A DNA stretch of 64,000 nt from Bacillus siamensis KCTC 13613 (lineage in GTDB: Bacteria > Bacillota > Bacilli > Bacillales > Bacillaceae). The translations under genes were made by a program, and so were the position numbers. Positions 37,309 to 46,361 of this stretch are shown in pieces (within the stretch, counting starts at the first letter, position 1; each line of letters begins with the position of its first letter). Under the pieces are notes generated by a model. The model had not been told where the DNA came from and did not search any database. It worked only from the letters and a program-made list of their open reading frames with translations. The stretch spans positions 1 to 64,000 of the forward strand of contig NZ_AJVF01000041.1 of the NCBI RefSeq assembly GCF_000262045.1, given 5' to 3'.

Positions 37309-37425
37309 ATGAAAAACAAAAGATCCGTAAAACAAGATGTGCCCCTTATTATCGCCGCTTCGGTTTTGGCCAGCAGTCTGTTTGTCATTCTTGTCGTCAT
37401 CGGTTTTCAGTGGCAGAACATTTAA
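37309..37425 (+). CDS. ytrG: YtrG-like small membrane protein
   Basis: 38-residue protein, below usual ORF limits: a basic N-terminus (MKNKRSVKQD) and one membrane helix (VPLIIAASVLASSLFVILVVIGF). Excellent RBS AAAGGAAAGGAGAG before ATG 37309. It is the first gene behind the ytr promoter, matching the small ytrG gene now placed at the head of the B. subtilis ytrGABCDEF operon. Function unknown; possibly a small partner of the permeases. Confidence 0.8.
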   Translation: MKNKRSVKQDVPLIIAASVLASSLFVILVVIGFQWQNI

Positions 37426-37463
37426 AGAAATCGAGCAGCTCGTAAAAGAAAGAAGGGAAGTAA

Positions 37464-37856
37464 ATGATTCAAATCGACCCGAGAAGCTCAACTCCGATTT
37501 ATGAGCAAATCATACAGCAATTGAAAGAGCTTTGTTTGAAAGGGATCATGAAGCCGGGGGATAAACTTCCTTCTGTCAGAGAATTGGCAACGATCATTAT
37601 CGCCAATCCGAATACCGTCAGCAAAGCGTACAAGGAGCTTGAACGCGATGGCGTCATTGAAACGCTGAGGGGAAGAGGAACGTATATATCGGAGAATGCA
37701 AAAAAGACATTGGTTGAAGGGAAGATGACGATGATAAAAGAGCAATTGAAACAGCTCATCATCGATGCCCATTACGCGGGAGTTGAGCTGGAGAAGCTGC
37801 AGGAATGGATAAAGGAAATCAGCGCTGATGTGAAAGGAGGCACGGATCATGATTGA
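37464..37856 (+). CDS. ytrA: GntR-family repressor YtrA
   Basis: 130-residue YtrA-subfamily GntR regulator. The winged helix occupies residues 1-75: IYEQIIQQLKELCLKGIMKPGDKLPSVRELA, then NPNTVSKAYKELERDGVIETLRGRGTYIS. The short C-terminal helical part (~55 residues) is for dimerisation, without a sugar- or acid-binding domain. Represses its own operon in B. subtilis. RBS GAAGGGAAG. Overlaps ytrB by eight bases. Confidence 0.95.
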   Translation: MIQIDPRSSTPIYEQIIQQLKELCLKGIMKPGDKLPSVRELATIIIANPNTVSKAYKELERDGVIETLRGRGTYISENAKKTLVEGKMTMIKEQLKQLIIDAHYAGVELEKLQEWIKEISADVKGGTDHD

Positions 37857-38727
37857 ATTGCGCAATCTCTCAAAAACAATTGACGGTAAAGAAGTGCTCA
37901 AAGACATTTCACTCACTATCGGAAAAGGAGAAATTTTCGGGCTGCTTGGCCGAAACGGATCAGGGAAAACAACGCTGCTCCGGCTCATTCAGCAGATTCT
38001 CCTGCCGGACCAAGGGACGGTTTTATTTAATCAGGTGGAAATAAAGCGGCACCCAAAAGTAAAACAGAATATCATTTATATGCCTGTTGAAAATCCTTTT
38101 TATGACAAATATACATATAAACAGCTTGTTGCGATTGTAAGCAGAATCTATCCGAATTTTGATGTGACTTACGCCAATGAACTGATGAACAGGTACAATA
38201 TTCCGGAAACGAAGAAATACCGTGAACTATCAACAGGGCTGAAAAAACAGCTCGCGCTCGTCCTTGCCTTTGCGTCACGGCCGGCACTGATTCTTTTGGA
38301 TGAACCGACGGACGGCATTGACGCCGTAACGCGTCATGACGTGCTTCAGCTTATGGTGGACGAAGTGGCTGAACGGGAAACGAGCATCCTGATTACCTCA
38401 CATCGTTTAGAAGATATTGAGCGAATGTGCAACCGGATCGGATTTTTGGAAGGCAGCCAGCTGACGAATGTGATGGATTTGGATGATATGAAGGAAGAAT
38501 ACATGAAAATCCAAATGGCGTTTGAAGAGGATGTCAACTTGATGATCAGAGAACAAAACATACCGATTCTCGACCATGCCGGTGTATTTTATACAGTGCT
38601 GATTCCGAAAAACGATGAGAAGAAAAAGGAATTTCTGCAAGAGCTGCGGCCGAAAGTATGGAACGAACTTCCTGTGAATTTAGAAGAAGTCTTCATCGCG
38701 AAGTTTGGGGGGAACCGGAGATGGTAG
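37849..38727 (+). CDS. ytrB: ABC transporter ATP-binding protein YtrB
   Basis: 292-residue ATPase. Walker [14 protein letters not shown] (~34), signature ELSTGLKKQLALVLAFASRP, Walker B LILLDEPTDGID, H-loop ILITSHRL. The C-terminal ~80 residues are an extra domain common in exporter ATPases. It should energise the YtrC/D-type permeases downstream. RBS GAAAGGAGG, ATG 37849. Confidence 0.93.
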   Translation: MIELRNLSKTIDGKEVLKDISLTIGKGEIFGLLGRNGSGKTTLLRLIQQILLPDQGTVLFNQVEIKRHPKVKQNIIYMPVENPFYDKYTYKQLVAIVSRIYPNFDVTYANELMNRYNIPETKKYRELSTGLKKQLALVLAFASRPALILLDEPTDGIDAVTRHDVLQLMVDEVAERETSILITSHRLEDIERMCNRIGFLEGSQLTNVMDLDDMKEEYMKIQMAFEEDVNLMIREQNIPILDHAGVFYTVLIPKNDEKKKEFLQELRPKVWNELPVNLEEVFIAKFGGNRRW

Positions 38728-39707
38728 ACAGGGGATTGCTGTACAGAGAATGGATGCAGAATCGAACTGTTCTCGTAATGATCGGCATTTTTTTAGCGGC
38801 GGTTAATCCGTTTGAAGTATTAAATACCTATCTGGTCTACCAAGGCTGTCTGGATACCCACGGAGCATATTGTAAGTTTTATGTGAATTCTTTGGATAGC
38901 GGAATGCTGAACTTTAACTGGGCGCCCGCTGTGATTTTGGCGGTTTGCTTATTCGGACTGGAGCGTACGAAAGGAACGATTGATGCGCTTTTCAGTCTGC
39001 CTTATTCCCGCGCTCAGATGTTTCACACCAAATTTTGGCTTGGAGCGGCGGTCATTGCCGGATTCCAAGTCATCGGCTACGGGCTGGCCGAGCTGCTCAT
39101 TCTTCTGTTAAAGCCTGAGCGCGTATATTTCTTCCATCATTACAGCGTCGGTGAGATCATTGTGAGTATTTTGGCTTTTGCATTGGTCGCGAGTGCAGGC
39201 TGCTTAACGGGCAATCCGTTCGCCCAGCTGTTAACGGCGTTTACTGTGTCGATAGCGCCTTACCTGATTATTACGTTGCCGCTGTCAAATGCGGAAGTCA
39301 TTTTCGGGGTCGGCATGTATGAGCTGATGCCGTCAGAAGATGCTTATATAAAAGCATACCATTTTATTCAATATTTGAATCCGATTACGTACGTTGATAC
39401 GGGTTGGGTATCTGCCAGCAAGTATATATTACTCATCCCGGCAGTGATGAGCATTGTATTTTATGCCATCGGGTACTTTTGCTATGTCAGACAGCCGGTG
39501 GAACGGAACGGCCGTTTTTTCCTCTGGAGACAGCTTGACCGCCCCGTTCAGATTGTGGTCATCATGATCGGCGTTCTCGGTTTTGGTCTCGCGGGGTACT
39601 CGACGGGACAGTCAATGACAGGATATGTGGCCGGGATGATTGTCGGGGGAGCGGTCGGATTTTTAGTCAGTTATTTTGTAATTTATAAAAAAGCAAAGCA
39701 TGTGTAA
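38721..39707 (+). CDS. ytrC: ABC permease YtrC/YtrD family, copy 1
   Basis: 328-residue membrane protein with seven or eight helices. Shared family blocks: RGLLYREW at the N-terminus, GLERTKGTIDALFSLPYSR (cytoplasmic, probable ATPase contact, ~90), FHTKFWLGAA, QLLTAFTVS, and the closing RNGRFFLWRQLDRPVQI...FVIYKKAKH. ATG 38721 lies within the last codons of ytrB, after GGGGGGAACCGGAG. First of three tandem paralogues of equal length. Confidence 0.9.
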   Translation: MVDRGLLYREWMQNRTVLVMIGIFLAAVNPFEVLNTYLVYQGCLDTHGAYCKFYVNSLDSGMLNFNWAPAVILAVCLFGLERTKGTIDALFSLPYSRAQMFHTKFWLGAAVIAGFQVIGYGLAELLILLLKPERVYFFHHYSVGEIIVSILAFALVASAGCLTGNPFAQLLTAFTVSIAPYLIITLPLSNAEVIFGVGMYELMPSEDAYIKAYHFIQYLNPITYVDTGWVSASKYILLIPAVMSIVFYAIGYFCYVRQPVERNGRFFLWRQLDRPVQIVVIMIGVLGFGLAGYSTGQSMTGYVAGMIVGGAVGFLVSYFVIYKKAKHV

Positions 39708-39722
39708 GAGAGGAGAACCGGA

Positions 39723-40709
39723 ATGATACCGCGGGGATTATTGTACACAGAATGGAAGAAAAATCAGTGGCTGTTTTTGTTGAGCGGTATTTTCTTAATA
39801 GCGGCAAACCCTTTTATGATTTATTACTACTATTTATCATACCAAGGACGTTTGAAGTATCTGGATCCGCAATATTGTGAATTTACCGTGAGTTATACGA
39901 ATGGGTCGCTTCTTTCTTTCAGCTGGGTTGTGAGTGTCGTTATTGCTGTCTGCTTAATGGGCTTGGAACGGACCAAAGGAACGATGGATGCCTTGTTAAG
40001 CATGCCTTACAGCAGAGGCCAAATCTTTCAGACTAAATTCTGGCTTGGCGCAGCAGTCATTGTTGTTTCTCAGGCGATAGGCTACGGAGCGGCGTCATTG
40101 CTCATATCTTTGCTGAAACCGAGCCATACGTACGATTTTGATCATTTTTCAATCGGAATGATTGTCATCAGTTTTATGGCTTACGCCCTGTTAATGGCAG
40201 CCGGCGCATTAACGGGACATATATTCGCCCAGCTGTTAACTGCGTTTACAGTAACAGTTCTGCCCTTTTTACTCATCGGTCTGCCGGCCGCGAATCTGGA
40301 GGTTGTTTTCGATATTAGTGTAGGAAATCAATTCTCTTTCATCAGCAGCTATATCGAATCTCGTCTTTTTGTATTTATAACTCCTATTGGATATGTGTTT
40401 AACGACTGGATCAGAGAAAGAGATTTAGTCTTAATAATTCCGGCAGTGATGAGCCTTGTCTTTTATCTGATCGGTTATGTCAGCTTTCTGAAACATCCGA
40501 ATGAACGGAACGGCAGATTCTTTCTTTGGAGAAAATTGGACCGCCCGGTGCAGATCTTGGTGATTGTGTTTGCCGTTATGGGGTTTGGTTTATTCGGGTA
40601 TGGAGTCACAAACACGATGTTCGGCTATTTAGCCGGCATGTTCTTCGGCGCTGTGATCGGGTTTTTTATCACTTATTTTACGGTTTACAGAAAAACAAAG
40701 CATATGTAA
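39723..40709 (+). CDS. ytrD: ABC permease YtrC/YtrD family, copy 2
   Basis: 328 residues, clearly paralogous to the preceding gene: RGLLYTEW, GLERTKGTMDALLSMPYSRGQIFQTKFWLGAAVI, QLLTAFTVTV, RNGRFFLWRKLDRPVQI. RBS AGAGAGGAGAACCGGA before ATG 39723. Which of the three copies is the true orthologue of B. subtilis ytrD cannot be decided without alignment, so the symbol is provisional. Confidence 0.85.
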   Translation: MIPRGLLYTEWKKNQWLFLLSGIFLIAANPFMIYYYYLSYQGRLKYLDPQYCEFTVSYTNGSLLSFSWVVSVVIAVCLMGLERTKGTMDALLSMPYSRGQIFQTKFWLGAAVIVVSQAIGYGAASLLISLLKPSHTYDFDHFSIGMIVISFMAYALLMAAGALTGHIFAQLLTAFTVTVLPFLLIGLPAANLEVVFDISVGNQFSFISSYIESRLFVFITPIGYVFNDWIRERDLVLIIPAVMSLVFYLIGYVSFLKHPNERNGRFFLWRKLDRPVQILVIVFAVMGFGLFGYGVTNTMFGYLAGMFFGAVIGFFITYFTVYRKTKHM

Positions 40710-40745
40710 GTTTGTATGAAAATGTGTAGTTTGGGGGAAGGCAAG

Positions 40746-41732
40746 GTGCCGATTAACGGTTTGCTTTATAAAGAATGGAAGCAGCGGCAGACACTGTTGC
40801 TTCTTACAGCGGGGTTCTTATCTATATTAGGCCCTTTGGCAATTATAAATGAGTACTTTCACTATAAGGATTGTTTGGGTGCGCTTCATCAATATTCAGG
40901 TTCAGTTTGTACATTCAGCATGAATTACAGCAATCAGAATTTGATTGGGCTGTACTTCATTCCTCCGGTTATGATGGGGCTTTTTCTGACAAGAGCGGGA
41001 CGGGCTGAAAACATGTTTACATTGAGTCTGCCGTATTCGAGAAGCCGGATATTCCATACTAAGTTTTTGTTGGGAGCAGCCGTGTTAGCCGGCTCGCAGC
41101 TTGTTTCTTACGGATTATCGGACCTATTGTTTCTTGCGCTTAAACCTGACGCTGTACATCATTTTCACTCATTCAGCGCCGGGATGCTGGTCATCAGCTT
41201 GATGATTTATGCATTAGTGACAGCCGCCGGCACGATAACAGGCAATTTAGCAGCACAGCTGATCACAGCGTTCATGGTCTCCGTTTTTCCGATCGTTGTC
41301 TTGATCATTTACCTGTTAAACGCTGAGTTCCTTTTTGGCAGGCAGGCTGTGCAGAATATTGATTTCCCTTGGAGCGGATTTCTGATCTATTTCATGCCTG
41401 CCGCTTACTTCCATACACCATGGATGTATTACACGAAGCATGCCTTGCTTATATCTGCGTTAATGGGATTTTGTTTCTATCTTTTCGGCTATGTGAATTT
41501 CCTGAAAATGCCGAGTGAGCGAAGCGGACATTTTATCTTGAACAAACATACAGAACGCATGATCCAAGTGCTGGTCATGGCGCTTAGTATGCTGGGAAGT
41601 GCGGGTATATGCGGATATGCTTATAACGGTAACGGTTCATATACCGGTTACATATTCGGCATGCTGATCGGCGCGGTTATCGGGTTTTTCATCAGTTATT
41701 ACTTCATCTATAAAAAAACGAAACAAATATAA
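40746..41732 (+). CDS. ABC permease YtrC/YtrD family, copy 3 (divergent)
   Basis: 328 residues from GTG 40746, preceded by GGGGGAAGGC. Same frame of blocks (INGLLYKEW, LSLPYSRSRIFHTKFLLGAAV, LAAQLITAFMVSV, YFIYKKTKQI). The ERTKGTMDAL segment of copies 1 and 2 is replaced by GRAENMFTL, and the late RNGRFFLWR..DRPVQI block by RSGHFILNKHTERMIQV. B. subtilis 168 has two permeases here (YtrC, YtrD), so this window has one more. An ATG start at 40716 has no RBS. Confidence 0.88.
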   Translation: MPINGLLYKEWKQRQTLLLLTAGFLSILGPLAIINEYFHYKDCLGALHQYSGSVCTFSMNYSNQNLIGLYFIPPVMMGLFLTRAGRAENMFTLSLPYSRSRIFHTKFLLGAAVLAGSQLVSYGLSDLLFLALKPDAVHHFHSFSAGMLVISLMIYALVTAAGTITGNLAAQLITAFMVSVFPIVVLIIYLLNAEFLFGRQAVQNIDFPWSGFLIYFMPAAYFHTPWMYYTKHALLISALMGFCFYLFGYVNFLKMPSERSGHFILNKHTERMIQVLVMALSMLGSAGICGYAYNGNGSYTGYIFGMLIGAVIGFFISYYFIYKKTKQI

Positions 41733-41747
41733 AGGGGAGTGGTGTAC

Positions 41748-42443
41748 GTGATAGAGGTGCAGCATATCGATCATTCATTTAAAATCGGCAGGAAAGGCAG
41801 AGAGAGTCAGGTACCGGTGCTGAAGGACGTCTCTTTGACGGTTGAAAAAGGGGAAATCGCCTGTATCGTCGGGCGAAGCGGTTCCGGAAAATCGACGCTT
41901 CTGAATTTAATTTCCGGCTACATAGCGCCGACGAAGGGACGTATCGTCATTAACGGCACTGATGTGACGGGCTTCAGTGAAAAGGAGTGGGCTCAGTTCC
42001 GCCTCGGGCATTTCGGCTTTATTTTTCAAAGCTTCCAGCTCATTCCGAGTCTGACAACCTATGAAAATGTTGAAATGCCGCTTGCCCTCAAAGGGATTAA
42101 ACCGTCTGAACGGAAGCAGAAAGTCGCAGACATGCTGAAACGGGTCGGACTTGAGAGTCATGCGAATCATTATCCGAATGAGCTGTCGGGCGGCCAGCAG
42201 CAGCGTGTCAGTATTGCAAGAGCGCTGATTTTAAATCCGTCGATCATTTTAGCTGATGAGCCGACGGGAAGCCTTGATTCGGAAACGGAGCTTGAGGTGC
42301 TTGCATTAATTCAGCAGCTGAACCGGGAGCGCGGGATTACTTTTGTCATCATCACGCATGACGATGAAGTCGCTTCGATTGCACATTCAAAATTCCAGCT
42401 GCACGACGGCGTATTAAAAGGGGGCGTTACTGTTGAGATTTAA
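41748..42443 (+). CDS. ytrE: ABC transporter ATP-binding protein YtrE
   Basis: 231-residue MacB/LolD-type ATPase: Walker A VGRSGSGKSTLLN, Q-loop FIFQSFQLIPSLT, signature LSGGQQQRVSIARAL, Walker B IILADEPTGSLD. Three in-frame GTG codons occur at the start; GTG 41748 is chosen because AAAGGGGAG lies eight bases before it and the length then equals B. subtilis YtrE. Partner of the FtsX-like YtrF. Confidence 0.93.
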   Translation: MIEVQHIDHSFKIGRKGRESQVPVLKDVSLTVEKGEIACIVGRSGSGKSTLLNLISGYIAPTKGRIVINGTDVTGFSEKEWAQFRLGHFGFIFQSFQLIPSLTTYENVEMPLALKGIKPSERKQKVADMLKRVGLESHANHYPNELSGGQQQRVSIARALILNPSIILADEPTGSLDSETELEVLALIQQLNRERGITFVIITHDDEVASIAHSKFQLHDGVLKGGVTVEI

Positions 42444-43746
42444 GGATCAGGTTCACTTTATCAGAAGAAATATGAAGAAAAACCGCCTGCGTGTTTTCAT
42501 GACTGTGCTTGCAACAACGATGGCATGTGCATTTTTGGTTGTGCTGGCCTCCGTCGGATTCGGCATTCAAAAAACGATAACAGACATAACCATGAGCCAG
42601 CAGATCGTAACGGAAATAAGAGTGCTCGGCCAAGAGAACGGAAAAGCCGTGAAGAAATCAGACTTGGAAAAATATAAGAATGTCAAGTCTGTCGTTGAAA
42701 GAACCGAAGTATATGAACCGAATAAAGCGTCATTGGATAACAGGACAAACGAAGGTTCAACGGTCGTGTTAACGAACATGAAAGACGAAGTCAAAGCCAA
42801 TATGGAGCTTGATCAGGGAAGAGTAGCCAAATCAGAAAATGAAATTGTGGTCGGTTATGATTTCGCGAAAAACCTATTGACGAAAAAAGAAGCTGAGGCT
42901 TACAACAAGGACTTAAAGGATCATCAAGAAGATGTCTCGGACGTGAAAAAGCCAAAAGGCTATACGAAGGATCTGCTGAATAAAACCATACAGCTGAGCA
43001 TTTCTAAAACGAACAATGATAGCGGAAAAACGGAAGGAACCAGAACATACGACTTTAAAATTGTCGGGATTACAAAAAAACCGTCCCAAGATTGGATGGA
43101 GGACACAAATATTTTTATCAGTGATCAATTCAAAAAGGATTTTTCGAAATTCTTAGATTTTAAAGGCGGAAATGCTGAAAAAAGCATAAAAGTCTACGCT
43201 GACAAATTTGACAATGTTGAACAGTTAACGAAGGATTTGAGTGATGACGGTTATCAAGTCATGTCCGTCACAACCGAGCTTCAAGGCGTCAACACGTTTT
43301 TCCTCGTCTTTAAAATCGGTCTGATCTTTGTCGGCTTTATCGCCGTCGTCATTTCTGCCATCGGTATTTTCAATACGATGACGATGGCGGTTACGGAAAG
43401 AACGCAGGAAATCGGGATTATGAAAGCGATCGGCGCAAGCCCGTCCATCATCCGCAGAATGTTTTTGATGGAAAGCGCCTATATCGGAATATTAGGTTCT
43501 GTCATCGGGATTATCATTTCCTACGGAGTGAGTTTTGCCGTCAATCTGGCTGTGCCGGTTATCTTGAAAGCGGTAGGGGGAAATACCGGAGCTGAAGATC
43601 TTCATTATACCTTCTCCTATATCCCGCTCAGCCTCGTGGTGATCGCAGTGGTCATTTGTGCGGGGGTCGCGGTGATTTCGGGTATGAATCCGGCACGGAA
43701 AGCGACAAAAACCAACGTTCTGACCGCATTAAGAAGAGAATTGTAA
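42433..43746 (+). CDS. ytrF: MacB/FtsX-type permease YtrF
   Basis: 437-residue permease. Helix 1 at ~17-40, a large extracytoplasmic domain (~45-285, rich in Lys/Asp), then three helices (~290-315, ~345-370, ~395-420). This is the 4-TM topology of MacB-type mechanotransmitters, which drive periplasmic or wall events rather than carry solute through the membrane. Motif TMTMAVTERTQEIGIMKAIGAS marks the family. Start TTG 42433 overlaps ytrE by 11 bases. Ends at a terminator. Confidence 0.93.
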   Translation: MRFKDQVHFIRRNMKKNRLRVFMTVLATTMACAFLVVLASVGFGIQKTITDITMSQQIVTEIRVLGQENGKAVKKSDLEKYKNVKSVVERTEVYEPNKASLDNRTNEGSTVVLTNMKDEVKANMELDQGRVAKSENEIVVGYDFAKNLLTKKEAEAYNKDLKDHQEDVSDVKKPKGYTKDLLNKTIQLSISKTNNDSGKTEGTRTYDFKIVGITKKPSQDWMEDTNIFISDQFKKDFSKFLDFKGGNAEKSIKVYADKFDNVEQLTKDLSDDGYQVMSVTTELQGVNTFFLVFKIGLIFVGFIAVVISAIGIFNTMTMAVTERTQEIGIMKAIGASPSIIRRMFLMESAYIGILGSVIGIIISYGVSFAVNLAVPVILKAVGGNTGAEDLHYTFSYIPLSLVVIAVVICAGVAVISGMNPARKATKTNVLTALRREL

Positions 43747-43751
43747 AGAGA

Positions 43752-43783
43752 AAAAACCGGCTGGACGCAACAGCCGGTTTTTC
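43752..43783 (+). terminator. Terminator of the ytr operon
   Basis: 10-bp stem AAACCGGCTG/CAGCCGGTTT with a 7-nt loop and T run; separates ytr from bceR. Confidence 0.9.
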
Positions 43784-43811
43784 ATCTATCTATCAGAAAA
43801 GGGCGGATACC

Positions 43812-44507
43812 ATGTTTCACATTTTGTTAATAGAAGATGATAACACTTTGTTTCACGAGATGAAAGAAAGATTAACGGGCTGGTCATTTGCGGTGCACGG
43901 AATAAAGGATTTCAGCCGGATCATTCAGGAGTTTGCAGCAATCAAGCCTGATTTGGTGATCATTGATGTACAGCTGCCGAAATTTGACGGCTTTCACTGG
44001 TGCAGAATGATACGCTCTCAATCAAACGTACCGATTCTGTTTTTGTCCTCGCGCGACCATCCGGCAGATATGGTCATGTCGATGCAGCTCGGAGCGGATG
44101 ATTTTATACAGAAGCCTTTTCATTTTGATGTGTTAATCGCGAAAATCCAGGCGGTATTCCGCCGCGTGCACCAATACGGCACAGAACCGGCGCTGATGAA
44201 AAGATGGTGCGGGGCGGTCATTGACACAGAAACCGGCACAGTCAGCCATAAAAACGGTTCGGTCGAACTGACCAAAAACGAAATGCTGATTTTAAAACTG
44301 CTGGCCGAGCAGAAAAATAAAATCGTCAGCCGCGAAGAACTCATCAGAAGCCTATGGAATGATGAACGTTTCGTCAGCGATAACACGCTGACGGTGAATG
44401 TCAACCGGCTGCGGAAAAAGCTCGATCATTTAGGTATCGGGAAAATGATTGAGACCAAAGTGGGACAGGGGTATATCGCGAAGGAGGAAGACGGTCTTTA
44501 TGATTAA
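43812..44507 (+). CDS. bceR: Response regulator BceR (YtsA)
   Basis: 231-residue OmpR-type regulator. Receiver: Glu-Asp-Asp acidic patch (LIEDDN, 8-10), phosphorylated Asp52 (LVIIDVQLPKFDG), Lys in IQKPFHFD. Winged helix at the C-terminus: ELTKNEMLILKLLAEQ...VSREELIRSLW..NTLTVNVNRLRKKL. Partner of BceS. ATG 43812 follows AAAAGGGCGGA; codons in frame further upstream lie inside ytrF. Overlaps bceS by eight bases. Confidence 0.95.
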   Translation: MFHILLIEDDNTLFHEMKERLTGWSFAVHGIKDFSRIIQEFAAIKPDLVIIDVQLPKFDGFHWCRMIRSQSNVPILFLSSRDHPADMVMSMQLGADDFIQKPFHFDVLIAKIQAVFRRVHQYGTEPALMKRWCGAVIDTETGTVSHKNGSVELTKNEMLILKLLAEQKNKIVSREELIRSLWNDERFVSDNTLTVNVNRLRKKLDHLGIGKMIETKVGQGYIAKEEDGLYD

Positions 44508-45504
44508 ATCATTTCTGCTCGAAAGAAAAAGCTGGATCGCGATGTTTCTTTTTCAGCAGGCTGTGCTCCTTTTTGCGGCATATATTGATCCGTCTATTCC
44601 GTTTCGTTCAGTGCTGTATTTTGTTTACCTGTCGCTTCTTGTGTTTCTTGTTTTTCTCTTGTTCCGCTATCGGAAAGAGACCGCTTTTTATAAAAGCTTA
44701 AAAGATTGGGACGCTGATTTAGATATTTCCGGTCTTAAAACGCCCGACAGTCCGTTTGAGTCGATCATTGAAGAAAGCATTGAAGAACAGACAGAGCTTT
44801 TAAGAAATAGCTCACTTCATATGCAGGCGGCATCAGAGCATGAGAAGGATGAGCTGATGTCGTGGATTCACGAAGTCAAAACACCGCTGACAGCGATGCA
44901 CCTCATGATCGAGCGTCTTGATGAACAGCCGCTGAAAGCCCCTTTGCATTATGAATGGCTGCGGATTCACCATCTCCTCGACCAGCAGCTTCATCAGAAA
45001 CGATTGTCCTTTATCGAAAATGATTTATCGTTCCAGCGCATTCAGATCCGCCCGCTCGTTTTCAAAGAAATTAAAAATCTGCAATCATGGTGTATACAAA
45101 AAGGAATCGGGTTTGACATTCAGCTTGAGGCACCGGACGTTCTCAGTGACGGAAAATGGCTTTCCTTCATTATCAGACAGCTGTTAAGCAATGCCGTCAA
45201 ATACAGTGAAGCGGATGATATAACCGTAAAAAGCTATGAACTAAACGGCCGGGTGCATGTGGATATCAAAGACCGCGGCATCGGCATCAAGCCTAAAGAT
45301 CTTCCGCGCATTTTTGAAAAGGGGTTTACCTCCACGCGGATGAGCCGTGATCACGCGTCAACGGGAATGGGCCTGTATTTGGCTCAAAAAGCCGCGGCTC
45401 CGCTTCACATCCAGATCAGCGTGCGATCAGAGCCAAAACAAGGCACGGTTTTCACCTTGGTATTTCCGAAACAAAACGACGCCGTCAGCATGTTCAGCGT
45501 GTGA
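44500..45504 (+). CDS. bceS: Intramembrane-sensing histidine kinase BceS (YtsB)
   Basis: 334-residue kinase with two closely spaced helices (~12-28 and ~37-56) and almost no extracellular loop, typical of kinases that sense through a partner transporter. His124 in the H-box MSWIHEVKTPLTAMH; N-box LLSNAVKYS; G-boxes DRGIGIKPKDLPRIFEKGF and STGMGLYLAQKA. With BceAB it detects bacitracin and related lipid-II-cycle inhibitors. ATG 44500 after GCGAAGGAGGAAG. Confidence 0.95.
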   Translation: MIKSFLLERKSWIAMFLFQQAVLLFAAYIDPSIPFRSVLYFVYLSLLVFLVFLLFRYRKETAFYKSLKDWDADLDISGLKTPDSPFESIIEESIEEQTELLRNSSLHMQAASEHEKDELMSWIHEVKTPLTAMHLMIERLDEQPLKAPLHYEWLRIHHLLDQQLHQKRLSFIENDLSFQRIQIRPLVFKEIKNLQSWCIQKGIGFDIQLEAPDVLSDGKWLSFIIRQLLSNAVKYSEADDITVKSYELNGRVHVDIKDRGIGIKPKDLPRIFEKGFTSTRMSRDHASTGMGLYLAQKAAAPLHIQISVRSEPKQGTVFTLVFPKQNDAVSMFSV

Positions 45505-45517
45505 CAAAAGTGTCACA
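45500..45517 (+). promoter_or_regulatory. BceR-binding site upstream of bceA
   Basis: TGTGACA-AAAG-TGTCACA, a perfect 7-bp inverted repeat fitting the BceR-like consensus GTGAC-N4/5-GTCAC. It overlaps the bceS stop codon and lies ~90 bases before bceA, the expected place for an activator. Confidence 0.88.
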
Positions 45518-45608
45518 TGCTTTTCTCTTTTGTTCGCTTAATCAAACGAAAAAAACGGCTTTTGTTTTTAAAATGAAGATAACCAATGTAAAAGGAGAAT
45601 CGTAACTG

Positions 45609-46361
45609 ATGATTTTAGAAGCAGGCAATATTCGAAAAAACTACGGAAATAAGCTGAATAAGCAGGAGGTGCTGAAAGGAATTGATCTTCAGATCCAAAA
45701 AGGGGAATTTGTCAGCATTATGGGCCCGTCAGGATCAGGGAAAACCACTCTTTTAAATGTGCTTTCTTCTATTGATAAAGTGAGCGCGGGCACGATCAGA
45801 CTGAATGAGACGGAGATCACATCCATGAAAGAAAAACAGCTTGCCGAATTCAGAAAACGGCACCTCGGCTTTATCTTTCAAGATTATAATTTATTGGATA
45901 CGCTGACCGTGAAAGAAAACATACTCCTGCCGTTATCCATTACGAAAATGCCTAAAAAAGAGGCGGACCGGCGATTTGCCGAGACGGCAGAGGAGCTTGG
46001 CATCTATGAGTTGAGAGATAAGTATCCGAGTGAAATTTCCGGCGGACAAAAACAGCGGACGTCTGCCGCGAGAGCTGTTATTCACGAGCCGGGCATTATT
46101 TTTGCTGATGAGCCGACGGGAGCGCTTGATTCTAAAGCCGCCTCCGACTTGCTGAATAAACTCAGCCGCCTGAATCAAAAACGCCGCGCTACCATTGTGA
46201 TGGTGACGCATGATCCGGTTGCCGCCAGCTATTCCGGCCGTGTGGTTTTCATTAAAGACGGCCGTGTGTATACACAGCTGAATAAAGGCGGCCAGGACAG
46301 ACCGGACTTTTTTCAGGATATTATGAAAACGCAAGGTGTATTGGGCGGGATTCAGGCATGA
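45609..46361 (+). CDS. bceA: Bacitracin resistance ABC transporter ATPase BceA (YtsC)
   Basis: 250-residue ATPase: Walker [14 protein letters not shown] (~37), Q-loop [17 protein letters not shown], signature [16 protein letters not shown], Walker [15 protein letters not shown]-loop [10 protein letters not shown]. Powers BceB both in resistance and in signalling to BceS. Transcribed from its own BceR-controlled promoter. Overlaps bceB by four bases. Confidence 0.95.
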   Translation: MILEAGNIRKNYGNKLNKQEVLKGIDLQIQKGEFVSIMGPSGSGKTTLLNVLSSIDKVSAGTIRLNETEITSMKEKQLAEFRKRHLGFIFQDYNLLDTLTVKENILLPLSITKMPKKEADRRFAETAEELGIYELRDKYPSEISGGQKQRTSAARAVIHEPGIIFADEPTGALDSKAASDLLNKLSRLNQKRRATIVMVTHDPVAASYSGRVVFIKDGRVYTQLNKGGQDRPDFFQDIMKTQGVLGGIQA

